64,000 bases of DNA from Rhodococcus sp. IEGM 1409 (GTDB lineage Bacteria; Actinomycetota; Actinomycetes; Mycobacteriales; Mycobacteriaceae): the NCBI RefSeq assembly GCF_030056735.1, contig NZ_JASHKN010000004.1, forward strand, positions 153,412 to 217,411. The letters run 5' to 3'. Of the stretch, positions 35,436 to 45,625 are shown piece by piece (position 1 is the stretch's first letter; each line of letters begins with the position of its first letter). Below the pieces are notes generated by a model that saw only the letters and a program-made list of their open reading frames with translations, ran no database searches and was not told the DNA's origin. The position numbers and the translations under genes were made by a program.

Positions 35436-36689
35436 GTGAGTGACCTCGAGGCTCGTTCGAGCGGTGGAACCCGGTGGTACCGTCCGTCGGTGAATCGTTG
35501 GTGGCGGATCGGACTTCTCATCGCGGCGTGTGCGCTGCTGGCCACCGGGTTCCAATCCGTCACCGGCGTACACGGCGACGATCTCGCCGTGTACCGGACG
35601 GCGGGTCAAGCCGTCCTCGACGGCTCGAACCTGTACGACGGGTCGTTCAACGCGAGATTGCCGTTCACTTATCCGCCCTTCGCTGCGCTCGTCGCCGTTC
35701 CGGTCGCCTTGGGCTCCTGGGGTGCGGTCCAGTGGGGATGGAGTTTTGTCAGCCTCCTGATGCTGGCCGCGATCATCGTGCTCAGCTATCGCGAAGTCCC
35801 GTTCACACGTAGGCGGCCCGTCGTGGTCTACGTGGGTTTCCTGGTCCTGTGGACGGCGGCATCGCCGATCTCCGATCACCTCGGGTACGGGCAGGTCGGG
35901 TTGTTCCTGACACTCCTGTGCCTGATCGACGTGCTGGCTCGACCCCGGTGGATTCCCGAGGGTGTGCTGGTGGGGATCGCCGGGGCGGTCAAACTGGTGC
36001 CGCTCGTCTACATCGGTTACTACGTGATCACCGGGCGTTGGAAAGCAGTTGCGGGCGGCCTCGCCGGCTTCCTCGGCGCCACGGCGCTCGGCTTTGCCGT
36101 TCTCCCGCGCCAGACGATCGACTACTTCGGTGACATCGCCTCACTCTCGGGGCGCGTCGCGGTCGGTGACCCGTCCGTGTTCGGCAACCAGTCCGTGCGT
36201 GGAATGGCCTTGCGGCTACTTCCCGAGGGCCTGGTGGGTCCCGCATGGCTCTTCGCCTGTGCAGTGTTGGGTGTCCTCGGAATTGTCGCAACGCGGCGTG
36301 CTCAGCGCCTGCGGGGTGATCTTGCCGGTTTCACGGTGGTGGCTCTGCTGGCGGCGATCGTGACTCCTATTGCCTGGACCCACCATTTCGTGTGGTTGGT
36401 GCCTGCGGTGGGCGTGCTACTCGTGCCGATCAAGTCGGGCATGGGGGAGGGCCCTCGATCGGTACCCGTGTGGTCCTGGATCGCAATCGCCCTCACCGCT
36501 GCCGTCGTGCTGTTTCGGCTTCCTCGCGTCGGCGCGGACATGGATATCCCGGTCTTCGGCTTCGTTCTGGAGAATTCGTTGCTCTGGGCGAGCCTCGCGG
36601 TGGTTTCCGCTCTGGCTGCCTCCGGCGTGAGCCGCACCGAACCCGAGACGGTCGACGCCGACGATCCGAAATCGTCGCTGCCGACCTGA
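35436..36689 (+). CDS. Polyprenyl-phosphate-dependent glycosyltransferase (GT87/DUF2029)
   Basis: A 417-aa integral membrane protein with about ten hydrophobic helices. Early DDLAVYRTAGQAVLDG and LYDGSFNARLPFTYPPFAAL match GT87 mannosyltransferases (catalytic Asp loop and the TYPP motif); ITPIAWTHHFVWLVP is a further family block. Related mycobacterial enzymes add mannose to phosphatidylinositol mannosides or lipoarabinomannan from polyprenyl-phosphate-mannose, so envelope glycolipid synthesis is likely. The GTG start lies 3 bp after pyrF, so it is co-transcribed with the pyrimidine genes, a link without an obvious reason. Confidence 0.87.
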   Translation: MSDLEARSSGGTRWYRPSVNRWWRIGLLIAACALLATGFQSVTGVHGDDLAVYRTAGQAVLDGSNLYDGSFNARLPFTYPPFAALVAVPVALGSWGAVQWGWSFVSLLMLAAIIVLSYREVPFTRRRPVVVYVGFLVLWTAASPISDHLGYGQVGLFLTLLCLIDVLARPRWIPEGVLVGIAGAVKLVPLVYIGYYVITGRWKAVAGGLAGFLGATALGFAVLPRQTIDYFGDIASLSGRVAVGDPSVFGNQSVRGMALRLLPEGLVGPAWLFACAVLGVLGIVATRRAQRLRGDLAGFTVVALLAAIVTPIAWTHHFVWLVPAVGVLLVPIKSGMGEGPRSVPVWSWIAIALTAAVVLFRLPRVGADMDIPVFGFVLENSLLWASLAVVSALAASGVSRTEPETVDADDPKSSLPT

Positions 36690-37058
36690 AAACAGGCCGC
36701 GACACGCGCATGGGCGTCGAAAATGCTCGAAAATTTTGAATGTGTCAGCGACCACGTTCATTCCCGCAGGTAACGATTTCGCACACACCCACCGGGCTGT
36801 CGTGCTGTTTGTATCGAAATGCTTTGTGTTACAGTCTATTTCGGTACTGTACGCACGTTCATGTTGCGCCGAATCCGTCTCGATCCTGCCGAAAACAGCG
36901 ACGATCCGTGACATCGATTCGACGCGCATAACCCACCGCGATCTGCATCGGACCGCGGGGGGTGGGTTAGCAATTCACGCCAGGCGTGAGTACGGTCGCT
37001 ATCGCTGCTGGTTATCAGCGGAATAGACAAAATTTGTACACGACGAGACGGAGGAACC
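36690..37058 (+). promoter_or_regulatory. 369-bp non-coding leader of mihF with promoter-like and hairpin elements
   Basis: No coding sequence is convincing here. Two -10-like hexamers lie close together, TACAGT (36830-36835) and TACTGT (36845-36850), with TTGTAT at 36809-36814. A hairpin with 9-bp outer arms, TAACCCACC (36929-36937) and GGTGGGTTA (36961-36969), follows, then a 7+1+7 palindrome TCACGCC-A-GGCGTGA (36975-36989). The mihF ribosome site GGAGGA is at the end. This could be a long 5' UTR, or a roughly 110-130-nt small RNA ending at the hairpin followed by a separate mihF promoter. Confidence 0.4.
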
Positions 37059-37379
37059 GTGGCCCTTCCCCAGTTGACTGATGAGCAGCGCGCTGCTGCT
37101 TTGGAGAAGGCAGCTGCTGCCCGCAAGGCCAGGGCTGAGCTCAAGGAGCGCCTGAAGCGTGGCGGCACCGACCTCAAGCAGGTCCTCAAGGACGCCGAAG
37201 ACAACGAAATCTTGGGCAAGATGAAGGTTTCGGCACTGCTCGAGGCACTGCCCAAGGTGGGCAAGGTCAAGGCTCAGGAGATCATGACCGAGCTGGAGAT
37301 TGCACCGACCCGTCGCCTTCGTGGCCTCGGTGATCGGCAGCGCAAGGCTCTGCTCACCAAGTTCGACTTCGAGGCCTGA
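37059..37379 (+). CDS. mihF: Integration host factor, actinobacterial type
   Basis: A 106-aa nucleoid-associated protein almost identical in pattern to mycobacterial mIHF and Streptomyces s[23 protein letters not shown], the LKRGG turn, [20 protein letters not shown] and [14 protein letters not shown] long N-terminal helix is followed by a helix-two-turn-helix that bends DNA. It is unrelated in sequence to E. coli IHF. Probably essential, by analogy with mycobacteria. GTG start with GGAGGA 5 nt upstream. Same order (mihF-gmk-rpoZ-coaBC-metK) as in mycobacteria. Confidence 0.97.
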   Translation: MALPQLTDEQRAAALEKAAAARKARAELKERLKRGGTDLKQVLKDAEDNEILGKMKVSALLEALPKVGKVKAQEIMTELEIAPTRRLRGLGDRQRKALLTKFDFEA

Positions 37380-37387
37380 GCCGACAA

Positions 37388-37990
37388 GTGATGATTGCTG
37401 ACGCAACAGTGTCAGAGAGCAAGACTGCAGTGCGGAGGGGTCGGCTGGTTGTACTGGCCGGCCCTTCGGCTGTCGGTAAGTCGAGCGTCGTTCGCGAGCT
37501 GAGAACTCGGTTGCCTGAACTCGTTTTCAGTGTTTCGGCGACCACTCGCGATCCCCGTCCAGGTGAAGTGGACGGCAAGGACTACCGATTTACCTCCCGC
37601 GAAGAATTTCAACGGATGATCGACTCCGGTGAACTTCTCGAATGGGCGGAAATCCACGGCGGCCTGCAGCGCTCCGGCACACCCGCAGCTCCGATCGAAG
37701 AAGCACTCCAAGCTGGAAAGCCCGTTCTCGTCGAGGTCGATCTCGCCGGAGCACGAGCTGTCCGGAAGGCGATGCCCGAAGCTTTGTTGGTGTTCATGGC
37801 GCCACCGAGTTGGGACGTTCTTGTGCAACGGCTGACTGGACGGGGCACCGAAACGGAAGACGTCGTGGCACGCCGACTCGAGACGGCTCGAGTGGAATTG
37901 GCTGCACAGGACGAGTTCGACACGGTCATCGTGAACGAGGATGTAAGCCATGCTTGCGATGAGTTGGTATCCTTGTTGGTCGGGAACTGA
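37388..37990 (+). CDS. gmk: Guanylate kinase
   Basis: A 200-aa P-loop kinase converting GMP to GDP. Walker A is [13 protein letters not shown] (about 22-34), the GMP-binding region [19 protein letters not shown], and [11 protein letters not shown] follows. The lid region is [15 protein letters not shown]. Two adjacent ATG codons (37388 and 37391) could start it. It follows mihF by 8 bp. Confidence 0.96.
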   Translation: MMIADATVSESKTAVRRGRLVVLAGPSAVGKSSVVRELRTRLPELVFSVSATTRDPRPGEVDGKDYRFTSREEFQRMIDSGELLEWAEIHGGLQRSGTPAAPIEEALQAGKPVLVEVDLAGARAVRKAMPEALLVFMAPPSWDVLVQRLTGRGTETEDVVARRLETARVELAAQDEFDTVIVNEDVSHACDELVSLLVGN

Positions 37991-38064
37991 TTCCGCATCC
38001 TTCGGGAACCGATTTCCGCCCCGTTTCTCAGATATCCGGATCGATAAATCTAGTTCTTCAATGA

Positions 38065-39683
<1,619 letters not shown>

Positions 39684-39803
39684 CGACACGCGCCCAGTGG
39701 TGAGAGTTACCCCACGATAATCGGGTGAGTGCAAGGGTGTTGCGCAGGCGGTCCAACCGTTATCGTCGGCTCAGCCCCCAGCTAACAAAGCATGACAAAA
39801 CGG

Positions 39804-39837
39804 TCACCGAACGGTGATTCGGATACTTCAATAAGCT
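39804..39837 (+). promoter_or_regulatory. metK promoter region with palindrome TCACCG-AA-CGGTGA
   Basis: A perfect 6+6 inverted repeat (39804-39817) lies 15 bp upstream of TAAGCT (39832-39837), a plausible -10. The repeat thus overlaps where a -35 would be. The 188-bp coaBC-metK gap contains no SAM riboswitch pattern that I can recognise, so a protein regulator at this site is a reasonable guess. Confidence 0.4.
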
Positions 39838-39871
39838 GTAGTCAAGAACTCAGTCGTCGAGAGGGAGATCT

Positions 39872-41086
39872 GTGAGCAAGTCCGGCAGTCGGCTATTCAC
39901 CAGCGAGTCCGTCACCGAGGGGCACCCGGACAAGATCTGTGACGCGATCAGCGACTCGATCCTCGACGCGCTGCTCACCCAGGACCCGCGCGCTCGCGTG
40001 GCCGTCGAAACGCTGGTCACCACCGGCCAGGTTCACGTAGCCGGCGAGGTCACCACCACTGCGTACGCGGATATCCCGAAGATCGTGCGCGACACGGTCC
40101 TCGAAATCGGCTACGACAGCTCCGCGAAGGGTTTCGACGGAAACTCGTGCGGCGTGAACGTCGCGATCGGCGCACAGTCGCCCGAGATCGCGCAGGGTGT
40201 CGATCACTCGCACGAGGCTCGCGTCGACGGAATCAGCGACGACGAGATCGACCGTCAGGGTGCCGGCGACCAGGGCCTGATGTTCGGCTACGCCACCACC
40301 GACACTCCGGAACTGATGCCGCTGCCCATCGCGCTGGCGCATCGTCTGTCCCGCAGGTTGACCGAGGTCCGCAAGTCCGGCGTGCTGCCGTACCTGCGCC
40401 CGGACGGCAAGACCCAGGTCACCATCGAGTACGACGGCGACAAGGCCGTTCGGCTCGACACGGTGGTCATCTCCACCCAGCACGCAGCGGACATCGACCT
40501 CGACAACCTGCTGACGCCGGACCTTCGCGAGAAGGTCCTCCATTCGGTGCTGACCGACGTGAACCTCACCGACCTGGACACCTCCGACGTCCGCCTGTTG
40601 GTCAACCCAACGGGCAAGTTCGTCCTCGGTGGCCCGATGGGTGACGCCGGTTTGACCGGTCGCAAGATCATCGTCGACACGTACGGCGGAATGGCTCGTC
40701 ACGGCGGCGGCGCATTCTCCGGCAAGGACCCGTCGAAGGTCGACCGCAGCGCTGCCTACGCCATGCGCTGGGTAGCCAAGAATGCGGTTGCCGCAGGTCT
40801 GGCCGATCGCATCGAGGTTCAGGTCGCCTACGCCATCGGCAAGGCAGCTCCGGTCGGACTCTTCGTCGAAACCTTCGGCACCGAGAAGACCGATCCGGCA
40901 CGGATCCAGAAGGCGATCACCGAGATCTTCGACCTGCGTCCGGGAGCGATCATTCGCGACCTCGACCTGCTGCGCCCGATCTACGCGCAGACGGCGGCGT
41001 ACGGTCACTTCGGTCGCACCGACATCGAGCTTCCGTGGGAGAGCACTGATCGTGCCGACAAGCTGCGTAGCGCAGCTGGTCTCTGA
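39872..41086 (+). CDS. metK: S-adenosylmethionine synthetase
   Basis: A 404-aa tetrameric enzyme making SAM from methionine and ATP. The N-terminal signature is [32 protein letters not shown] and the P-loop-like [19 protein letters not shown] are the second and third conserved blocks, and [20 protein letters not shown] is near the C-terminus. GTG start with GAGGGAG upstream. Complete. Confidence 0.98.
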   Translation: MSKSGSRLFTSESVTEGHPDKICDAISDSILDALLTQDPRARVAVETLVTTGQVHVAGEVTTTAYADIPKIVRDTVLEIGYDSSAKGFDGNSCGVNVAIGAQSPEIAQGVDHSHEARVDGISDDEIDRQGAGDQGLMFGYATTDTPELMPLPIALAHRLSRRLTEVRKSGVLPYLRPDGKTQVTIEYDGDKAVRLDTVVISTQHAADIDLDNLLTPDLREKVLHSVLTDVNLTDLDTSDVRLLVNPTGKFVLGGPMGDAGLTGRKIIVDTYGGMARHGGGAFSGKDPSKVDRSAAYAMRWVAKNAVAAGLADRIEVQVAYAIGKAAPVGLFVETFGTEKTDPARIQKAITEIFDLRPGAIIRDLDLLRPIYAQTAAYGHFGRTDIELPWESTDRADKLRSAAGL

Positions 41087-41111
41087 TCACTGACGTACAG
41101 ACGGGGCGCGG

Positions 41112-43130
41112 GTGGGCGCGGAAAGAGTAGCGGCAGAAGTCGATCCGGTCGCCCGGGTGCTGCCGATGCTCCCGCTCGCTCACCTCGACCGTGAATTCGA
41201 CTACCTCGTTCCTCGTGAACTCGAAGCGGATGCGCAGCCTGGAGTCCGGGTGCGTATCCGCTTCGCTGGTCGGTTGGTGGACGGCTTCATCGTCTCTCGC
41301 GTGGCAACCAGTGACCACCAGGGGAAGTTCGGCTGGCTCGAACGCGTCATCTCGTCCGAGCGGGTCCTGACGGCCGAAATCGCGCAGGTAGTCGATCGCG
41401 TGGCCGAACGCTACGCCGGAACCCGTGCCGATGTTCTCCGCTTGGCGGTACCGCCGCGCCACGCGAAGGTCGAAGCCGAATTGTGGGAGCCCGCCGAGCT
41501 GCCGTCCGCTCCCGAAGTGATCGAACATGGTTGGCATCTCTACAGATTCGGTGACGCATTCCTGACTGCGATTCGTGAATCGAAAAGCCCACGTGCAGTC
41601 TGGCAGGCGTTGCCCGGCGAAAACTGGCCGTTGCGGCTGGCCGAACTGGCCGGCGCCGTAGCAGCAAGCGGGAAATCCGCGATCCTGGTTGTGCCCGACC
41701 AACGCGACCTGGACCGCGTAGTCGCCGCATGCGTCGAACTCTCCGGAGCGGATGCAGTGGTGGGTCTGTCCGCGGGCTTGGGGCCGGCCATGCGATACCG
41801 AAGGTGGCTCGCTGCACTGCGCGGGACCGCCCGGATCGTCGTCGGCACTCGGAGCGCTGTTTTTGCACCGACCCCCGACACCGGTCTGGTTGTCGTCTGG
41901 GACGACGGCGACGACAATCTCTCCGAGCCGCGGTCGCCGTATCCGCATGCCCGTGAAGTTGCCGTCCTGCGTGGCTACGTCGCCGGGTGCGCTGTCGTGA
42001 TCGGTGGGTTCTCACGAACTGCAGAAGCCCAGGTCCTCGTCGATTCGGGATGGGCGCACGATCTGGTCGCCACGCGGGATGTCGTTCGGGCCCACGCACC
42101 CAAGATCACGGCGCTGGCCGACAGTGATCAAGCCTTGGCCCGCGATCCCGGAGCAAGAGCGGCTCGGTTACCCGCCATTGCATTCGCGGCTGCCCGGCGC
42201 GCTCTGGGCGAGGGCAACGGAGTCCTGGTGCAGGTGCCGCGCCGGGGGTACGTACCGACCTTGGCCTGCGGAAAGTGCCGTGCCCCGGCACGGTGCCGTC
42301 GGTGCAACGGCCCACTGGCGCTTCCCGCTGCGGCAGGCCCGGACGGCGCTGGGACGCCGGCGTGCCGCTGGTGCGGGGTCGCCGATGCCGCCTACCGATG
42401 TCACGCGTGCGGCGCGAAAGCTTTGCGCGCGGTGGTGGTCGGTGCCGGCCGAACTGCCGAAGAGCTCGGGCGCGCGTTTCCCGGAGTGAAAGTCGTACTG
42501 TCCGGGGGCGGTGATGTGGTCAAGGAACTGCCGCACGGGCCCGCGTTGGTGGTTTCGACGGTCGGTGCGGAGCCGGTGATGACCGGCGGCTACGGCGCAG
42601 CGCTCCTGCTCGACGGTTGGGCGTTGCTCGGCCGGCCGGATCTTCGCGCCGCCGAGGAAACGCTCAGACGCTGGATGTCGGCTGCTGCCATGGTGATTCC
42701 ACTGTCCGAAGGCGGTGAAGTCGTGGTTGTCGCGGACTCGGGTATCCCGACGGTGCAGGCATTGGTCCGGTGGGACCCGGTGGGGCACGCACAGTCTCAA
42801 TTCGAGGAGCGAGACGAGGTCGGCTTTCCTCCGGCCGTGCACATGGCAGCGATCGACGGCGGATCCGCCGCGATCGCGGAGTTGGTGGAGTCGGCTGAAC
42901 TGCCGGCCAGTGCTGTGCTGCTCGGCCCAGTGGAATTGCCTGCGGGGGAGCGGCTTCCCTATTCCGGCGAGGACGAGAGTGGTGTCGCGCCGGAGCGAAT
43001 GCTGGTCCGCGTTCCACGTAAGGACGGTCGCGGCCTTGCGGATGCTCTGGCACATGCGCGAGCCGCGCGCAGTGCGCGGAAGTCATCGGGTCCGGTCCGC
43101 ATTCAGATCGATCCCCGCCGCATCGGCTGA
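41112..43130 (+). CDS. priA: PriA-like primosomal protein N' without helicase motifs
   Basis: A 672-aa protein that matches PriA in the N-terminal 3'-DNA-binding domain (VARVLPMLPLAHLDREFDYLVP) and zinc region. The latter has eight Cys in four CxxC pairs (386/389, 395/398, 418/421, 430/433). The helicase core is degenerate: no Walker A GxTGSGKT is present where expected (residues ~168-190 read PGENWPLRLAELAGAVAASG), and the DEEH box is replaced by WDDGDDN (263-269). Actinobacterial PriA proteins are known for this and are thought to act as replication-restart scaffolds only. GTG start 25 bp after metK. Confidence 0.9.
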   Translation: MGAERVAAEVDPVARVLPMLPLAHLDREFDYLVPRELEADAQPGVRVRIRFAGRLVDGFIVSRVATSDHQGKFGWLERVISSERVLTAEIAQVVDRVAERYAGTRADVLRLAVPPRHAKVEAELWEPAELPSAPEVIEHGWHLYRFGDAFLTAIRESKSPRAVWQALPGENWPLRLAELAGAVAASGKSAILVVPDQRDLDRVVAACVELSGADAVVGLSAGLGPAMRYRRWLAALRGTARIVVGTRSAVFAPTPDTGLVVVWDDGDDNLSEPRSPYPHAREVAVLRGYVAGCAVVIGGFSRTAEAQVLVDSGWAHDLVATRDVVRAHAPKITALADSDQALARDPGARAARLPAIAFAAARRALGEGNGVLVQVPRRGYVPTLACGKCRAPARCRRCNGPLALPAAAGPDGAGTPACRWCGVADAAYRCHACGAKALRAVVVGAGRTAEELGRAFPGVKVVLSGGGDVVKELPHGPALVVSTVGAEPVMTGGYGAALLLDGWALLGRPDLRAAEETLRRWMSAAAMVIPLSEGGEVVVVADSGIPTVQALVRWDPVGHAQSQFEERDEVGFPPAVHMAAIDGGSAAIAELVESAELPASAVLLGPVELPAGERLPYSGEDESGVAPERMLVRVPRKDGRGLADALAHARAARSARKSSGPVRIQIDPRRIG

Positions 43131-43187
43131 GTGTCGCGCTGGCAGGTCCGTACTTGCTTGTACAGATAATCTTGCGCACTCCAGTAT

Positions 43188-43217
43188 GACGATATATCGT
43201 CGAACTATCAACGATAG
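43188..43217 (+). promoter_or_regulatory. Probable PadR operator: GACGATATATCGTC plus CTATC-N3-GATAG
   Basis: A perfect 14-bp palindrome (43188-43201) is followed by a 5+3+5 inverted repeat (43205-43217), both directly upstream of the GGAGG ribosome site of the padR-like gene. AT-rich ATATAT-centred dyads are typical targets of PadR regulators, so autoregulation is likely. Confidence 0.6.
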
Positions 43218-43233
43218 TGATGGAGGTTTGACG

Positions 43234-43989
43234 ATGGATGCAAGTTTCCCGAACGAGGGGATGTTCGGCCGTCGAGGCTTTTTCGGCGCTTTCGGACGTG
43301 AGCAGCGGCCGCCCCTTGTGATGTGGGTGCCGACGGACGATGGTGCGCCGGACGACGCTCCCCGCGATCACGACGGCGGGCATCGTGGTCGACCGCACGA
43401 GCGTCCGGGCTTCGGCGACATGCCACGCAGAGGCCATCGACGGGGGCGTTTCGGTCCCGACGGCGGACCCGGCCCCAGTTTCGGTCCGGGCGCTCAGTTC
43501 GGTCGCGGGCGAGGACGTGGTGGACGAGGTCGTCGTGGAGATGTGCGCGCTGCGATTCTGTTGTTGATCGCCGAAGAGCCGATGCACGGCTACGAATTGA
43601 TTCAGCAGATCGTCGAACGCAGCGGCGGCGTCTGGAAGCCGAGTCCGGGCTCCATCTATCCTGCCCTGTCCCAGCTCGAGGACGAAGGTCTGGTGATCAT
43701 CGAAAAGGTCGCCGGTCGCAAGACTGCCAAGCTGACCGAAGAAGGTGTTGCGTACGTCGAGGAGCATCGCGCCGATCTCGGAGCGCCGTGGGACGACGTT
43801 CGTCTCAGTGTGGGGGAGCCGGAGCAGGACCTTCGTGAACTGATCGGACAGCTGATGGGCGCGGCCGGTCAAGTGGCCGCTGTAGGCACGCCCGCGCAGG
43901 TCAAGGCCGCAGCCGACGTGCTGGTCGAGGCACGCAAGTCGCTGTACCGAGTGCTTGCCGGTGACGATGCCGGTAAAGGCGGCAATTGA
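43234..43989 (+). CDS. PadR family transcriptional regulator with long Arg/Gly-rich N-terminal arm
   Basis: A 251-aa protein. Residues 1-100 are a low-complexity arm rich in Gly, Arg, Pro and Asp, ending in FGRGRGRGGRGRRGD. The winged helix follows at about 103-175 (RAAILLLIAEEPMHGYELIQ, SPGSIYPALSQLEDEGLV, the PadR signature), then a short helical C-terminus. GGAGG at 43222-43226 sets ATG 43234. The upstream dyad 43188-43201 is a probable operator. Stand-alone, between priA and a secreted lipase. PadR proteins usually repress efflux or stress genes; the target here is unknown. Confidence 0.87.
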   Translation: MDASFPNEGMFGRRGFFGAFGREQRPPLVMWVPTDDGAPDDAPRDHDGGHRGRPHERPGFGDMPRRGHRRGRFGPDGGPGPSFGPGAQFGRGRGRGGRGRRGDVRAAILLLIAEEPMHGYELIQQIVERSGGVWKPSPGSIYPALSQLEDEGLVIIEKVAGRKTAKLTEEGVAYVEEHRADLGAPWDDVRLSVGEPEQDLRELIGQLMGAAGQVAAVGTPAQVKAAADVLVEARKSLYRVLAGDDAGKGGN

Positions 43990-44083
43990 GACGTCTGATA
44001 CCTACTGTTCGGTAGGGTATGCACCCCGAAGTTTCTGGTGTTACGGTCAGCTCCCTCGTAGTATCAGAGCAGGAGCAGGAACA

Positions 44084-45103
44084 ATGTCTGGCGTCAAACG
44101 GTCTGTGGGACTGACATTTTCGGTAGCAGTGGCGCTGCTGATAGGAGCACCGCCCGCGATATCGGCTGCCGCGCCGGCGCTCCCGTCCTCGAGTGCCGAC
44201 GCGATGGACGTTCCCCTCGACATCGGCCCCGGCCAGGTGTCCCGTTCGGTTGCCACTGCATTCGCGCATGCTCATCCCGGATCTGCCCCAGCCGGGTCGA
44301 ACGATTTCGGATGTGCGCCCTCCGCAGCGCATCCCCGGCCGGTTGTGCTCGCCCACGGGACCGACACCGAGGCGTACGCGGATTGGGCGGCTCTGTCACC
44401 CGCACTGGCGGAGGACGGCTACTGCGTATTCGCCCTCAACTACGGCGGTGCGATCAAAGAAGAAGACGGGGACGTCGCACACGAGACGTACGGCGTCGGA
44501 GACATCGTCGGTAGTGCCACCGCGTTCGGCTCCTTCGTCGATCAGGTGCTGACTGCGACCGGCGCGGACAAGGTCGACGTGATCGGCTACTCGCAAGGCG
44601 CGACGGTGACGCGGTATTACGTCAACAAGATGGGCGGGAACCAGTACGTCGATCATTGGGTCGGATTGGCATCGCCGACGTACGGCGGCGTGATGTTCGG
44701 GTTGGTCCCGATCGTCCGCGCGATTCCCGGTGGAGAAGACTTCGTCGAAGAAGTCTTCTCGCGAGCTGTCCGAGAGCAGATGCAAGGTTCCGATACGTTG
44801 AACGCGCTCAACGACGGTGGTGACACCGTGCCCGGTGTGCGCTACACGACAATCGGGTCGACTGTCGACGAGATGATCCAGCCGTCCTCGAACATCGCAC
44901 TGCGCGACGCCGGTGCGGAGAACATCGTTCTCCAGGACCTGTGCCCGTCGAACCTGACCGGTCATTTCCGCATGCCGTACGACCCCTACGTGATCGACGT
45001 CATCCGGACGGTTCTGGATCCCGATGCCGAGCGGCACGCATCGTGCAGTGCAGTGCCGCTCGGCACGGATATTCCTCGAGTGGTCATCGATGCAAATTCG
45101 TGA
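44084..45103 (+). CDS. Secreted lipase/esterase (alpha/beta hydrolase, lipase class 2-like)
   Basis: A 339-aa protein with a Sec signal peptide (residues 1-28, SVGLTFSVAVALLIGAPPAI SA). The hydrolase core has oxyanion-hole HGT (91-93), nucleophile elbow GYSQG (168-172, Ser170) and the putative catalytic His294 in LTGHFRMPYD; Asp262 is a candidate acid. Cys77/114 and Cys287/318 may pair. This matches the actinobacterial EstA/LipC-type triacylglycerol lipases. I chose ATG 44084, with AGGAGCAGGA upstream, because the signal peptide starts there. A TAGGGTATG segment near 44012 could hold the promoter. Confidence 0.88.
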   Translation: MSGVKRSVGLTFSVAVALLIGAPPAISAAAPALPSSSADAMDVPLDIGPGQVSRSVATAFAHAHPGSAPAGSNDFGCAPSAAHPRPVVLAHGTDTEAYADWAALSPALAEDGYCVFALNYGGAIKEEDGDVAHETYGVGDIVGSATAFGSFVDQVLTATGADKVDVIGYSQGATVTRYYVNKMGGNQYVDHWVGLASPTYGGVMFGLVPIVRAIPGGEDFVEEVFSRAVREQMQGSDTLNALNDGGDTVPGVRYTTIGSTVDEMIQPSSNIALRDAGAENIVLQDLCPSNLTGHFRMPYDPYVIDVIRTVLDPDAERHASCSAVPLGTDIPRVVIDANS

Positions 45104-45130
45104 GCACCGAGATCACTTCGGTCGGGATCC

Positions 45131-45337
45131 TTACTCGGCGAGCTTGGCAGTGGCCTGTGCCCACAGGAAGAACTTGTTGGTTCCCAGATCACGGACGGTC
45201 TTGATGTTGAACGCTGCCTTCAAATGCTCTGCATCCGAATCGCTTACACCGTTGAGTGCCGCGACCGGGGCGTCCGCCAATTCTTCGACGGACTTTCCCG
45301 AGTAGGCCTTGTCGAACTTACTGTCGATGCCTGCCAT
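45131..45337 (-). CDS. Conserved 68-aa actinobacterial protein with helix-hairpin-helix-like pattern
   Basis: A small soluble protein: MAGIDSKFDKAYSGKSVEEL, then DAPVAALNGVSDSDAEHLKA and NIKTVRDLGTNKFFLWAQ. The ALNGVSDSDAEHLKAAFNIKTV stretch resembles the HhH pattern (L-x-G-V-s-x-x-x-A-x-x-L-x-x-x-x-I-x-T-V) of DUF4332-like and RecA-associated modules, though too short to be sure. GGAGG sits 7 nt before ATG. Convergent with the lipase and divergent from fmt (288-bp gap without a recognisable element). Function unknown. Confidence 0.75.
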   Translation of the reverse strand: MAGIDSKFDKAYSGKSVEELADAPVAALNGVSDSDAEHLKAAFNIKTVRDLGTNKFFLWAQATAKLAE

Positions 45338-45625
45338 CTAAGTTCCTCCGTGTGATCGGTGTTTCCCGTATCAGCCTCCGCCGAGTGGCGACGACAGAAA
45401 CAGTCAATACCGACGACCGGTGAATCTGCAGGGTTCTGATCAAAGAAATTGCTGAGAAAATGGTTCGGTGTGGCGCGAGGTAGGTCGTAGCTCGTGCAGT
45501 CCTTAGACTGACAGTTCCATCCACCGATACGTCCGGGAGCATTTTCGTGAGTTGCAGTCCACCGCGTTCGACAGGCCGATCGGCTGATCAGAGTCCGAAG
45601 AGCCCACCGAAACGGGAGAGCTGAC

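Noticed and set aside
39684-39871. SAM riboswitch upstream of metK
   Set aside because: No multi-helix layout or conserved SAM-riboswitch core could be recognised; only a short dyad is seen.
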